Notes under the pieces: generated by a model | Databases searched by the model: none | Told to the model about the DNA's origin: nothing | What the model saw: the letters and a program-made list of their open reading frames with translations, nothing else | DNA from: Elusimicrobiales bacterium | Lineage (GTDB): Bacteria; Elusimicrobiota; Elusimicrobia; Elusimicrobiales; UBA9959 | Assembly (NCBI GenBank): GCA_028688015.1 | Contig: JAQTZB010000010.1 | Location: 1-64,000 of the forward strand | Length of the DNA: 64,000 nt | Direction of reading: 5' to 3' | In this document: positions 8,574 through 16,631 of the stretch, piece by piece | How positions within the stretch are numbered: the first letter of the stretch is position 1 | Layout: each line of letters begins with the position of its first letter | Made by a program: the position numbers and the translations under genes

Positions 8574-10460
8574 TTAGTCTCCGACCGCCCAGTTCAGTTC
8601 GGCTTCGGCCGAGCAGACGTCGTGCCTGGCCTGGGTGTAAAGGGTCTGCGACCTGTTCAGCGCCAGTGTCGCGTCGTTGAGGTCCAGCTGACTGGAGAGG
8701 CCGTTCTTGAAGCGGGTCTCGGTGGCGGCCAGCGCCTTGCGCGCCTGCGCGACCGAGGTGGCCTGCGAGGCGAGGCGCTCCGCCGCCTCGCGGCCGCCCA
8801 GCCAGGCCTTCTTGACGTCTATCTTTATCCTGCGCTCCAGCTCGGCCAGGTTATTGCGGGAGATGTCGGCCTGGTACTTGGCCTGGGCCACCTTGGCGCT
8901 GACGGAGCCGCCCGCGAAGAGCGGCACCGAGAGGCGCAGCCCGGCCACGGTGCTCCAGGTGTATTCCCCGGAGGCGGGGAAGGAGTCGTCGGTGGCGCCG
9001 TAATACTGCCGCGAGGCGTAGGCGCCCAGGTAAGGCAGGTGCGCGGCGCGCTCTATCTTTATCATCTTCTCGGCCAGCTCCAGCTGCTGCTTCTGGTTCT
9101 TGTATTCCGGGCGCGCGGCCAGGGCTTTCTTGTAGAGCCCGGCCGCGTCGGCGGGGATGGCGGGGGCGCAGTCCAGCCCGCCGGAGAGGCTGACTTCGGC
9201 TTCCGGGTCGAGGCCCAGCAGGTTCTTAAGTTCCGTCAGGCCCACCTCGTAAAGGTTGCGGGCCTTGGTCAGCGCCGGCTCGGTATTGGAGACCTCCACC
9301 TGCTGCCGCAGCACCGCCAGGTCGCTGGCGACGCCCTGCTTGTACTGCGCTTCTATGGTGCCGAGGTGCTGCCTGGCCAGGTCCAGCGCTTCCTGCTGTA
9401 TCTCCGCCAGCGCCCGGGCCAGCAGCACGGAATAGTAGAGCTGCCTGACGCCCTTGGTTATGCCGGCGCGGGCCGCCTTGTACTGCTCGTCGCTGGCTTC
9501 GGAGTAAATGCGCGCCATCCTGATGGCGGTGGCAACTTTGCCTCCGGACCAGAGCACCTGGTTCAGGTCCAGAGAGCCCGCGTAGACGTTGTCCGTCTTG
9601 GGGCCCAGCAGGGCCGCGGCCGGCCGCGAGAGGTAATTGGTCCATTGCGCGGAGGCGCTGAGCTGGGGGTAGACCGTGCCCCAGTATTCGTTCACCTTCT
9701 CCTTATATATCGCGCGGGCGCTCTCCGCGTTCAGCACGGTGGCGTTGTTGCGCAGCGCGGCGCCCACAGCGGCGTCCACGGTAAGGTCCAGCGGCGCGGC
9801 GGCGGCGCCGGCGGCCAGCAGGGCTGAAAGGGCCAGCCCGGCGGCCAGCGCCTTGAGGGAGCGCGCGCCTGCGCAGAGCAGCTTGGACAGGCGGCCCGGC
9901 AGGCCTTTGTCCAGACTGGCTACGCCGTTCTCGCGGGCCTCTATCATGAAATAGCCGATGACGGCGCTGATCATGTGCAGGATGCCCTCGATGCCCGCCT
10001 TCGAAAGACGATCTTTTCCGGCGGAGGCCTCCATCATGGCGCGCATGGCCGCCCTGTTGCGCTGTTTCAGTTCCCGCGCCATCCCGCTGAGGACGGAGGC
10101 CGAGGGGGAGGTCATGATCTTCAGCGCGCACTTGGGCATGTCCGGGTAGCGGCGGATGAACTCCAGGTGGTTGGCGAAGACGCGCTCGACTTTCTGCTCC
10201 AGCGTCAGGGCCGGGTCCTGTATTTCGGCGAGCAGCTCGTCGAAATGTTTGGTGCCCTCCACGAAAGACGCCTTTATGAGCTCGTCCTTGTTCTTGAAGT
10301 AGTAGTAGAGCACGGGCTTGGTGATCTTGAGCTTGGCGGAGATCTCGCGCATCGAGACCGCGTCGGGGCCGCTCTCGGCCATCAGGGCGGAGGCCGTCTC
10401 CAGGATGCGCTGGCGGGTTCTGTCGCCTTTTTTAATTTTTGGTTCTTGTTGTGGTTTCAT
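8574..10460 (-). CDS. TetR regulator fused in frame to a TolC-like outer-membrane efflux protein
   Basis: One uninterrupted 628-residue frame holds two proteins that are normally separate. Residues 1-200 are a TetR-family repressor, with the helix-turn-helix at about 35-66 (SMREISAKLKITKPVLYYYF) and a typical helical ligand domain up to about residue 200. Residues 201-222 form a signal-peptide-like segment with a lysine and an alanine/leucine-rich core ending AAAAP223. Residues 223-628 are an OEP/TolC domain with two similar halves rich in long helices. I see no stop, frameshift or ribosome-binding site at the junction; the nearest in-frame ATG is inside the TetR domain. Either a real bifunctional precursor is made, or TolC starts internally at a non-ATG codon, or an assembly error removed a stop. 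It is first in the efflux operon and presumably represses its own promoter. Confidence 0.85.
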   Translation of the reverse strand: MKPQQEPKIKKGDRTRQRILETASALMAESGPDAVSMREISAKLKITKPVLYYYFKNKDELIKASFVEGTKHFDELLAEIQDPALTLEQKVERVFANHLEFIRRYPDMPKCALKIMTSPSASVLSGMARELKQRNRAAMRAMMEASAGKDRLSKAGIEGILHMISAVIGYFMIEARENGVASLDKGLPGRLSKLLCAGARSLKALAAGLALSALLAAGAAAAPLDLTVDAAVGAALRNNATVLNAESARAIYKEKVNEYWGTVYPQLSASAQWTNYLSRPAAALLGPKTDNVYAGSLDLNQVLWSGGKVATAIRMARIYSEASDEQYKAARAGITKGVRQLYYSVLLARALAEIQQEALDLARQHLGTIEAQYKQGVASDLAVLRQQVEVSNTEPALTKARNLYEVGLTELKNLLGLDPEAEVSLSGGLDCAPAIPADAAGLYKKALAARPEYKNQKQQLELAEKMIKIERAAHLPYLGAYASRQYYGATDDSFPASGEYTWSTVAGLRLSVPLFAGGSVSAKVAQAKYQADISRNNLAELERRIKIDVKKAWLGGREAAERLASQATSVAQARKALAATETRFKNGLSSQLDLNDATLALNRSQTLYTQARHDVCSAEAELNWAVGD

Positions 10461-10466
10461 AGAAAA

Positions 10467-10516
10467 CTTACCTACCGGTAAATAAAATTATAGCAGGCGG
10501 CGGGCGCGGCCGTCAA
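10467..10516 (-). promoter_or_regulatory. Efflux-operon promoter with TetR-type operator
   Basis: On the minus strand, TTGACG (10511-10516), an 18-nt spacer and a perfect TATAAT (10487-10492) form a strong sigma-70-type promoter. Just downstream, where transcription would begin, is the inverted repeat TTACC-TACC-GGTAA (10468-10481), which contains the 8-bp palindrome TACCGGTA. TetR repressors bind such palindromes over the start site, so the TetR half of the first gene product probably binds here. Confidence 0.8.
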
Positions 10517-10580
10517 CAGGCCAAAAGGCCCAGGCGCGGATAGGCCCTTTAATTTCCGCTTTTTAGGCCTTCCGGACCTA

Positions 10581-10608
10581 TTGCTTTTCGTCAATTAAAA
10601 ACTATACT
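10581..10608 (+). promoter_or_regulatory. Promoter of the 10738 gene
   Basis: TTGCTT (10581-10586), a 16-nt spacer and TATACT (10603-10608). It diverges from the efflux promoter. Confidence 0.6.
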
Positions 10609-10720
10609 GTAAGCGTATTACCCTTGTAATCCCCCTAATTGGCGGGGGAGAATCCACCGTCCGGCCTTAACCGAGCGTCACCAGGGGAAACGAAATGTAT
10701 TTTCGTTTCTCTTTTTTTTT
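10609..10720 (+). promoter_or_regulatory. Structured 5' leader ending in an intrinsic terminator (candidate attenuator)
   Basis: Between the promoter and the start codon at 10738 lie an inverted repeat ATTAC-CCTT-GTAAT (10617-10630), a hairpin of CCCCC against GGGGG (about 10631-10648), and a terminator: GAAACGAAA / TTTCGTTTC (10687-10695 and 10701-10709) followed by a long T-run to 10720. No plus-strand gene lies upstream, so this terminator can only act on the leader itself. A terminator between promoter and gene is the usual layout of an attenuator or riboswitch; no known aptamer was recognised. Confidence 0.6.
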
Positions 10721-10737
10721 ATCTCAAGGGAACATAA

Positions 10738-11637
10738 ATGAAAAACTATCTGTTACTCTCTCTACTCCTCGCGGCGGCCCCGGCGCTGCCCGCCTCTGCG
10801 GAGGAGCAGCTCGGCGTGGACGCCCGCCTTGTAGGCGGCGGCTACTTCTCCGACCCGGCTTTCCAGGACTTCGTGGAGACGGGCGACGGCTACCTGAATT
10901 CCAAGAACACCCAGCTGCTGCGCTCCGATTTTAAGGCGCTGCCGCAGGGGCTGCGCGACGCCCCTATCTCGGCCGCCCCGCTGAGCCTGAAAACCCCGCC
11001 CCCGCCCGTGCGGCCCGCCGCGGCCAAGGTGCTGCCCGAGGACAGGCCCGGCCTGCCCCAGCTGCCCGCCGGCCACTACAAGGTGACTTTCGCCGGCGAT
11101 TCCGGCCCGGTGGGCTCCTACGTCAGCCCGCTCGGCTCCGGCTCCCGCTACGCCCGCGAATACGCGCTGCTGGGCGTGGAGATCAAGGGCGACGCTTACG
11201 ACCAGCTGCTGCCCAAGCTCGAGGCGGCCGGCCTGCGCTTCGCCGGGGAGAAAAACACCTATTCCTCCAAAGCCAAGAAGACCGTGATTCTCGGCTGGGC
11301 GCCTTATTCCGCCATAGCGAAGATTTCCAAGATAGCCGGCGTGGCCGGCGTGGGCGTGGAGAAGAAAAGCTCCGGTGTGCCCATGAAGGCGCGCGTGCGC
11401 TTCACGCTGAAGGTGCCCTACCAGAACCGGCCCAACGCCTTCGTGCCGGAATTTATAAAGCGGCTCGAACAGAACGAAGGTTTCGACTCCGAGAAATGGT
11501 TCCGCCTGCCGCAGAAAACCGCCGATTCCCGCTTCAGCGTGTTCGAGGTGGACGGCGTCCTGCCGGTGGCCGCCATAGGCGAGCTCTCCCGCTCCCCCTT
11601 CGTGGCCTCCGTCGAGTTCAACGACTCTTCCCTGTAA
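10738..11637 (+). CDS. Secreted protein of unknown function (299 aa)
   Basis: A signal peptide covers about residues 1-21 (ending ASAEE). The mature part has a proline-rich stretch (about 80-100) and two regions predicted to be mixed alpha/beta, around 140-210 and 220-299; both contain motifs suggestive of small ferredoxin-like folds (KISKIAGVAGVGVEKK and AAIGELSRSPFVASVEF look like repeats of one unit). I do not recognise the family. A good ribosome-binding site (AAGGGA, 10726-10731) precedes the ATG. Expression appears controlled by the leader terminator described at 10609-10720, and a strong terminator follows. Confidence 0.75.
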   Translation: MKNYLLLSLLLAAAPALPASAEEQLGVDARLVGGGYFSDPAFQDFVETGDGYLNSKNTQLLRSDFKALPQGLRDAPISAAPLSLKTPPPPVRPAAAKVLPEDRPGLPQLPAGHYKVTFAGDSGPVGSYVSPLGSGSRYAREYALLGVEIKGDAYDQLLPKLEAAGLRFAGEKNTYSSKAKKTVILGWAPYSAIAKISKIAGVAGVGVEKKSSGVPMKARVRFTLKVPYQNRPNAFVPEFIKRLEQNEGFDSEKWFRLPQKTADSRFSVFEVDGVLPVAAIGELSRSPFVASVEFNDSSL

Positions 11638-11657
11638 CCCGGCGCCTCGCGCCGCGG

Positions 11658-11685
11658 CGGGCCGCTCCGGCGGCCCGTTTTTTTT
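11658..11685 (+). terminator. Terminator after 10738 gene
   Basis: Stem CGGGCCG(C) / (G)CGGCCCG (11658-11677) with a TCCG loop is followed by eight Ts. Confidence 0.9.
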
Positions 11686-11756
11686 GCCGCCCGCATAAAA
11701 GTTATAATCAACTCCGGCCCGCCCGGCGGGCGCGGCTTATGAGGATAAATTTTCTT

Positions 11757-12554
11757 ATGGACGAACACAGACATTCCCACGAGGCGCCGCGCGCCAACAA
11801 GCCCCGCAAGGGCTACAGGGTCGCCTTCCTGCTGGCCTTCTCCGCCGGGCTGCTGGCCGAGATGCTGCTCTTCCTGCAGGCGCAGATGCGCGAGATCACC
11901 GTGCTGCTGAAAGAGGATTTCCGCATAGTGGTGGTGCGCGACGAGCGCTCCAAGGAGCCCGCCGACGCCATCGGCGCGGCGCTGGCCGCCCTCCGGGGCA
12001 CCGAGCAGGCCGTCTTCATCAGCCGGCAGGACCGCCTGGCGCGGCTGAAGACCGAGGAGCCCGAACTGGTGGCCTCGGTGCTGCCGCCAGGCTCCAACCC
12101 CATGCCCGATACCTGGGAAGTCATCATGAAAGAGGAGTCGCTGGGTGACCTGAACGCCTGGACCGACGCGGCCTGGCGCATCCCCGGCGTCTCCGACATC
12201 AAGTATAAGCCGCTCGAGGCCTATGCGATAATGCATTCCGTCTTTTACGGCCACCTGATAACGCTGGGCCTGGCGCTGGCCTTCCTGGCCTTCATGGTCA
12301 TGGCCGCGATGACGCTGACGCACGGCCACACCCCGGCCACGCTGGCCGCCTCGCTGGGCGCGGACCGCAACTGGTTCCTGGCCGGCGGGGGCGGCGGCCT
12401 GGCCTCGGCGCTGGCCGCCTACGCGGTGGTCTACCCGGTCAAGTACCTCAGCCCGGTCTGGGTCTGGCCCAACCCGCTCTGGCAGGTGGCGATGACCGCC
12501 GCCGGCGCGCTGCTGGGCTGGTCGCTGTGCCAGTGGAAGAACGATAAATATTGA
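11757..12554 (+). CDS. ftsX: FtsX-like cell-division permease subunit
   Basis: About 265 residues from this start. A first membrane helix follows a basic, histidine-containing N-terminus, then comes an extracytoplasmic domain of about 130 residues (FRIVVVRDE... onward), then three more helices. This is the topology of FtsX. FtsX normally pairs with the ATPase FtsE and passes its signal across the membrane to a coiled-coil activator of cell-wall hydrolases, and such an EnvC-like gene follows after 10 nt. No FtsE gene is present here. I preferred 11757 because GAGGA lies 11 nt upstream; 11739 is an alternative ATG. A TATAAT-like hexamer occurs at 11703-11708. The family call rests on topology and neighbour rather than strong motifs. 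Confidence 0.75.
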   Translation: MDEHRHSHEAPRANKPRKGYRVAFLLAFSAGLLAEMLLFLQAQMREITVLLKEDFRIVVVRDERSKEPADAIGAALAALRGTEQAVFISRQDRLARLKTEEPELVASVLPPGSNPMPDTWEVIMKEESLGDLNAWTDAAWRIPGVSDIKYKPLEAYAIMHSVFYGHLITLGLALAFLAFMVMAAMTLTHGHTPATLAASLGADRNWFLAGGGGGLASALAAYAVVYPVKYLSPVWVWPNPLWQVAMTAAGALLGWSLCQWKNDKY

Positions 12555-12564
12555 GCCCTACAAG

Positions 12565-13746
12565 ATGAACTTAACTCGCTCCCTCCGGCTGCTGGCCGCC
12601 GCGGCTTTACTGGCCGCGCCGGCCGCGCTGCCGCCCGGCTGCGGAGCGCAGGCCGCCGTGGACGCCAAGAAGAAAAGCCTGGAGGAGATCAGCCGCCAGC
12701 TCGAGGAAAAAAAACGCGAGCTGGAGCAGTACCGCATCGAGGAGGAGCGCATCTCCTCCGAGCTGTCCGGACTGAAGAAGGAGGAGAAGCAGACCTCCGC
12801 CCGCCGCCGCGACCTGGAGGACCAGCTGCGGTCCGCCAAGAACCGCACCGCCGAATCCCGCCAGAAGCGCGACTCGCTTGAGAAGGCCAAAAAGACCCTC
12901 TCCGGAGACATCTACGGCGAGCTGGTGATGTATTCGCTGCAGAAGGAATTTTATTACCCGTATTTCGGCGGCCGAGACATTTCCAAGGACATGCTGCTGC
13001 GCTCTGCCATGTTCAACAAGCGCGCGCTGCTGGTGCGCATGACCGGCGAGACGGACCGCGTCAGCAAGGACATGCTCACGCTGCGCCGCAAGGGCGACGA
13101 ACTTAAGTCCAAACAGGAACTGCTGCTGCGCCAGGGCGCGCAGCAGAAGACCCTGCTGCGGGCCAAACAGGGCGAACTGGACCGAACCCGCGAGCAGCAG
13201 GCCAAGCTGTCGCTGGAACTGCAGAACCTGCAGAACGCCGCGCTGGGGCTGAACCGCCTGGTAAAAAAACTGCAGAAACAGGCGCCGTACCGCGCGGCCG
13301 AAGGCGGGGACCTGCCTATCGCGAAGGGCTCTATGGCCTGGCCGGCCAACGGCAAGGTGATCAGCCGCTTCGGGCGCGAGGACGTGCCGGGCCTGAAGAC
13401 CTGGATCGTGCGCGAGGGCATCCGCATAGCCACCGAGCCCGCCGCGCCTGTGCGGGCGGCCCTGGCCGGCAAGGTGATCTACGCCGGGCCTTTCCGCACC
13501 TACGGCAACGTGGTCATAGTCGACCATGAGAAGGGTTTCTTCACTATCTACGGCCTGCTCTCCCGCATCGACGCGGCTAAAGGCCAGGCGGTGGAAGCCG
13601 CCGCGGCGCTGGGCCTCGCCGGAGAGGACACCCAGGCCATGAGCTCCGGCAAAAAATCCTCAGCCAGCGCCGTCTACTTCGAGATCCGCAAAGGCGACCG
13701 CGCCCTGGACCCTCTCAAGTGGCTCCCCAGCACCATCTCCCAGTAA
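12565..13746 (+). CDS. EnvC-like murein hydrolase activator with degenerate LytM domain
   Basis: 393 residues. Signal peptide (about 1-30), a long coiled coil (about 32-110 and 155-235) and a C-terminal M23/LytM domain (about 265-390). The zinc-binding residues of active M23 peptidases appear lost: the HxGxD site reads EGIRIA, the usual HFEIR site reads YFEIR, and the histidine before the third strand is replaced in YGLLSR. EnvC and its relatives are likewise inactive and instead switch on amidases at the division site, under control of FtsEX. The position directly behind the FtsX-like gene supports the same job. CtpA follows after a repeat-filled gap. Confidence 0.85.
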   Translation: MNLTRSLRLLAAAALLAAPAALPPGCGAQAAVDAKKKSLEEISRQLEEKKRELEQYRIEEERISSELSGLKKEEKQTSARRRDLEDQLRSAKNRTAESRQKRDSLEKAKKTLSGDIYGELVMYSLQKEFYYPYFGGRDISKDMLLRSAMFNKRALLVRMTGETDRVSKDMLTLRRKGDELKSKQELLLRQGAQQKTLLRAKQGELDRTREQQAKLSLELQNLQNAALGLNRLVKKLQKQAPYRAAEGGDLPIAKGSMAWPANGKVISRFGREDVPGLKTWIVREGIRIATEPAAPVRAALAGKVIYAGPFRTYGNVVIVDHEKGFFTIYGLLSRIDAAKGQAVEAAAALGLAGEDTQAMSSGKKSSASAVYFEIRKGDRALDPLKWLPSTISQ

Positions 13747-13767
13747 ATAAATAAACCCCACCTGTGG

Positions 13768-13936
13768 GGCGCTCGTTATGTCGGCGGCCTACCGCGAGGT
13801 GGGCCGGTAAGGGTATGCCTTCTCCGGGTACGCTCGCCACACCGTGGCTCGCTCTGTCAGTCGGCCCTCGCGCTTACGCAAGCTCGGGCCGACCGAGGCC
13901 CCTGCGAAGGCATACCCTCACCGTCCCTCCGTCCCT
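13768..13936 (+). repeat. Foldback intergenic element, copy D
   Basis: Ends AGGGTATGCCTT (13810-13821) and AAGGCATACCCT (13907-13918) are perfect inverted repeats but differ in sequence from copies A and B. The interior keeps the shared core (CGCCACACCGTGGCTCGCTC and GCGCTTACGCAAGCTCGG). The left flank GGCGGCCTACCGC is shared with copy A. It lies next to copy B, head to head. No protein is supported in 13747-14255. Confidence 0.7.
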
Positions 13937-14109
13937 GTCAGTACGATACCAAGCGAGCAACCAGCGGAGACCGCAGGGGGTAGGGTTAGCAAAACCCTCA
14001 TGAGCCCGAGGCTTGCGTAGCGCCGAGGGCGAATGCGGAGCGAGCGCACGGTGTGCGCGAGTGCGTTTTGCGTTCCTACCCCCTGCGGTAGGCCGCCAAA
14101 CCACGAGCG
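13937..14109 (-). repeat. Foldback intergenic element, copy B (inverted copy of A)
   Basis: The core is 13970-14089, bounded by ACCGCAGGGGGTAGG (13970-13984) and CCTACCCCCTGCGGT (14075-14089) with inner arms GCAAAAC (13989-13995) and GTTTTGC (14065-14071). The reverse complement matches 345-519 at roughly 90%. Confidence 0.75.
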
Positions 14110-14177
14110 CCCTCCCCTGCTGGACCCGACTGGGCATCTCGCGGTCTCCCCTTACTGTAAAAACGCGAAAATTTAGA

Positions 14178-14225
14178 TATAATTAAGATATTAATGGTCC
14201 CGGCCTGGAAAATGGCCGGTTTTTC
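14178..14225 (+). promoter_or_regulatory. ctpA promoter and leader hairpin
   Basis: TATAAT at 14178-14183 is followed by a terminator-like hairpin CCGGCC / GGCCGG (14200-14205 and 14214-14219) with a T-run (14220-14224), all before the start codon at 14256. The -35 element is weak or absent. Confidence 0.6.
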
Positions 14226-14255
14226 CCGTTTTGGATGGTTTCAAGGAGCCTTTAT

Positions 14256-15533
14256 ATGAAGAACGCACGGAAACTGGTTTACATCACGCTGTCGGCGCTG
14301 ATCATCGGGGCGGTCTTTCCCTATGTCAACTTCGCGCTGGACAATACCTACCAACACCTCAAGGTTATAGTGGACGTGATGGAGCTCATCAAAGAGAGCT
14401 ATGTCGAACAGATAGACCCCCAGAAGCTGGTCTACGGCGCCGCCAAGGGCATGGTTGGCGAACTGGACGATTTCTCCCAGTTCATGGAGCCCGACGTTTA
14501 CGAGCGCGTCAAGAGCGATACCGAGGGCGAGTTCGGCGGCATCGGCATCCGCGTGGACGTCAAGGACGGCTGGCTGACCGTCGTCACCCCGCTGCCCGGC
14601 ACCCCGGCCTTCAAGGCCGAGATGATGCCCGGCGACAAGATCATCAAGATAGAGGGCGAGACCACCAAGGACCTGGTCATAGACGAGGCCATCAAAAAGC
14701 TGCGCGGCAAGCCCGGTACCCAGGTCAAGATCACCATCGCCCGCGAGCCCGAGGATAAGAACGCCGAGTGGATCAACAAGGACATCACCCTGACCCGCGA
14801 GCTCATCAAGTCCGAGAACGTCAAATGGCGCATGCTCGACAACAAGACCGGCTACATCAAGATCGTGGAGTTCACCGGCCACTGCACCGAGAACTTCGAC
14901 AAGGCCATGGCCGAGCTGAAAGGCAAGGGCATGGAGGCCCTGGTCATCGACCTGCGCTATAACCCGGGCGGCCTGCTGTCTGCCGCGGTGGACATCTCCA
15001 AGCTGTTCATGAACGACAACAAGATGATCGTCTACACCAAGGGCCGCAAGCCCGAGAACTACCAGGAGTTCCGCGCCAACGGCAAGGCGCCGCACGAACT
15101 GCTGCCCCTGGTCGTGCTGATGAACCGCTATTCCGCCAGCGCCTCCGAGATCGTGGCCGGCGCCATGCAGGACAACAAGCGCGCCGTCATCATAGGCGAG
15201 CGTTCGTTCGGCAAGGCCAGCGTGCAGAGCATGATCCCGCTGTCGGACAAGTCCGCCCTGCGCCTGACCATAGCCAAGTACTACACGCCCAGCGGCAAGT
15301 CCATCCAGCATGACGCCAAGAACGAGACCGGCGGCATCACTCCGGACATTGAGGTGAAAGTGCCGCTCGAGACCGAGAAGAAGCTGCTGCAGCAGGGCGA
15401 CGAACTCTATTACCCCGGCAAGGAAGAGAAGGCCGAGAAGAAGAAGGACGCCCCGCGCGACGAGGTGCTGGAGCGCGGCGTGGAGCTGCTCAAGGCCCGC
15501 GAGGTCCTCGGCAACCTGAAGCCCGGCAAATAA
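14256..15533 (+). CDS. ctpA: C-terminal processing protease CtpA (S41 family)
   Basis: 425 residues from this start, chosen because AAGGAG (14243-14248) sits 7 nt upstream. The N-terminal signal-anchor helix (about 8-26) is followed by a helical region, a PDZ domain (about 88-170, GIGIRV...PAFKAEMMPGDKI) and the S41 catalytic core. The Ser-Lys dyad is S295 (in NRYSASASE) and K320 (in GERSFGKAS), 25 residues apart as in Prc. It cleaves periplasmic proteins from their C-termini and in many bacteria tunes cell-wall hydrolases, which fits the EnvC-like gene upstream. TsaD follows after 9 nt, suggesting cotranscription. Confidence 0.95.
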   Translation: MKNARKLVYITLSALIIGAVFPYVNFALDNTYQHLKVIVDVMELIKESYVEQIDPQKLVYGAAKGMVGELDDFSQFMEPDVYERVKSDTEGEFGGIGIRVDVKDGWLTVVTPLPGTPAFKAEMMPGDKIIKIEGETTKDLVIDEAIKKLRGKPGTQVKITIAREPEDKNAEWINKDITLTRELIKSENVKWRMLDNKTGYIKIVEFTGHCTENFDKAMAELKGKGMEALVIDLRYNPGGLLSAAVDISKLFMNDNKMIVYTKGRKPENYQEFRANGKAPHELLPLVVLMNRYSASASEIVAGAMQDNKRAVIIGERSFGKASVQSMIPLSDKSALRLTIAKYYTPSGKSIQHDAKNETGGITPDIEVKVPLETEKKLLQQGDELYYPGKEEKAEKKKDAPRDEVLERGVELLKAREVLGNLKPGK

Positions 15534-15542
15534 GCCGCGCCG

Positions 15543-16583
15543 ATGAAGATACTGGCCTTCGAGACTACCTGCGACGAAACCTCGGCCGCCGTGCTGGCGG
15601 GAGGGGAGTTGCGCTCGAACGCCGTTTTCTCCCAGATCAGCCTGCACCGCAAGTACAGCGGCGTGGTGCCCGAGTTGGCCAGCCGCGCGCACCTGGAGAA
15701 GATCCCCTTCGTGCTGCGCGGCGCGCTGGGCCGCGCCGGCGTTAAGACCCCGCTTGCGCGCGGGGCCTTCGACGCGGTGGCGTTCTCGCGAGGGCCCGGG
15801 CTGCCGGGCGCGCTGATGGTGGGCCGCGTGGCCGCCGAGGCCGCGGCCGAGCTGGCCGGCGTTCCGCTCATAGGCGTAAACCACCTGGAAGGCCACCTGC
15901 TGGCCTGCGAGTTCGAAAAAGGAAAGGCGTCGCGCCCGCTGCAGTTCCCGCTGGCGGCGCTGCTGGTGTCCGGCGGCCACACCGAGCTGTGGCACGCCCG
16001 GGGCTATGGCGATTACAAAGTGCTCGGCCGCACCCGCGACGACGCGGCCGGAGAGGCCTTCGATAAGGTGGCCAAGCTGCTGGGCTTGGACTACCCTGGC
16101 GGCCCCTCGGTGGAGAAGGACGCGGCCAGGGCCAAAGGCAAGGGGCCGGCCTTCCCGCGCCCCCACATGCCGGGCACGCGGGATTTCTCTTTCAGCGGCC
16201 TGAAGACCGCCGTCAGTTACTACCTGGCGGGCCGTCTCGGCCCGGACTTTTACAAGAAGGGCCTGCGGCTGCCGCTCGCAGAGAGGGCGCAGGTCTGCCG
16301 CGAATTCCAGGACGCCGTGGTGGAGACGCTGGTCCGCAAGACCGCGGAGACAGCGCGGTCGCTGGGGCTTAAACGCATAGCCGTGGGCGGGGGAGTTTCA
16401 GCCAACGGGGCGCTGCGGGCAGCTTTCTCGAAGCTGGAAGGCTTCGAAGTGCGCTTCTCGGAAAAGGCCTATTGCTCGGACAACGCCGCCATGGTGGCCC
16501 TGTGCGCGCTGCGGCGCCTGCAGGCCGGCAAGTTCCGCAACAGCCTGCGCGTGGCCCCGGAACTGGCTGCCCCGGGCTGGTAA
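15543..16583 (+). CDS. tsaD: tRNA N6-adenosine threonylcarbamoyltransferase TsaD
   Basis: 346 residues, normal for the family. It begins ILAFETTCDETSAA, the nucleotide-binding start of ASKHA-fold TsaD proteins, and has the metal-binding pair in NHLEGH (about 115-120), the phosphate loop SGGHTEL and a second glycine-rich GGVSANG near the C-terminus. With TsaB and TsaE it transfers the threonylcarbamoyl group to A37 of ANN-decoding tRNAs in the cytoplasm, an essential step for accurate translation. It lies 9 nt after ctpA. Confidence 0.97.
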   Translation: MKILAFETTCDETSAAVLAGGELRSNAVFSQISLHRKYSGVVPELASRAHLEKIPFVLRGALGRAGVKTPLARGAFDAVAFSRGPGLPGALMVGRVAAEAAAELAGVPLIGVNHLEGHLLACEFEKGKASRPLQFPLAALLVSGGHTELWHARGYGDYKVLGRTRDDAAGEAFDKVAKLLGLDYPGGPSVEKDAARAKGKGPAFPRPHMPGTRDFSFSGLKTAVSYYLAGRLGPDFYKKGLRLPLAERAQVCREFQDAVVETLVRKTAETARSLGLKRIAVGGGVSANGALRAAFSKLEGFEVRFSEKAYCSDNAAMVALCALRRLQAGKFRNSLRVAPELAAPGW

Positions 16584-16631
16584 AAGGTGTTCGCAATATT
16601 CCCGTAATATAGACGGGCTATAAATTAAAAG

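Noticed and set aside
11496..11756. Longer N-terminus for the FtsX-like protein
   Set aside because: It would overlap the preceding gene and its terminator; ATGs with better context lie at 11739 and 11757.
13764..14137. Short open frames inside foldback copies D and B
   Set aside because: Frames are set by repeat sequence and are not kept between copies.
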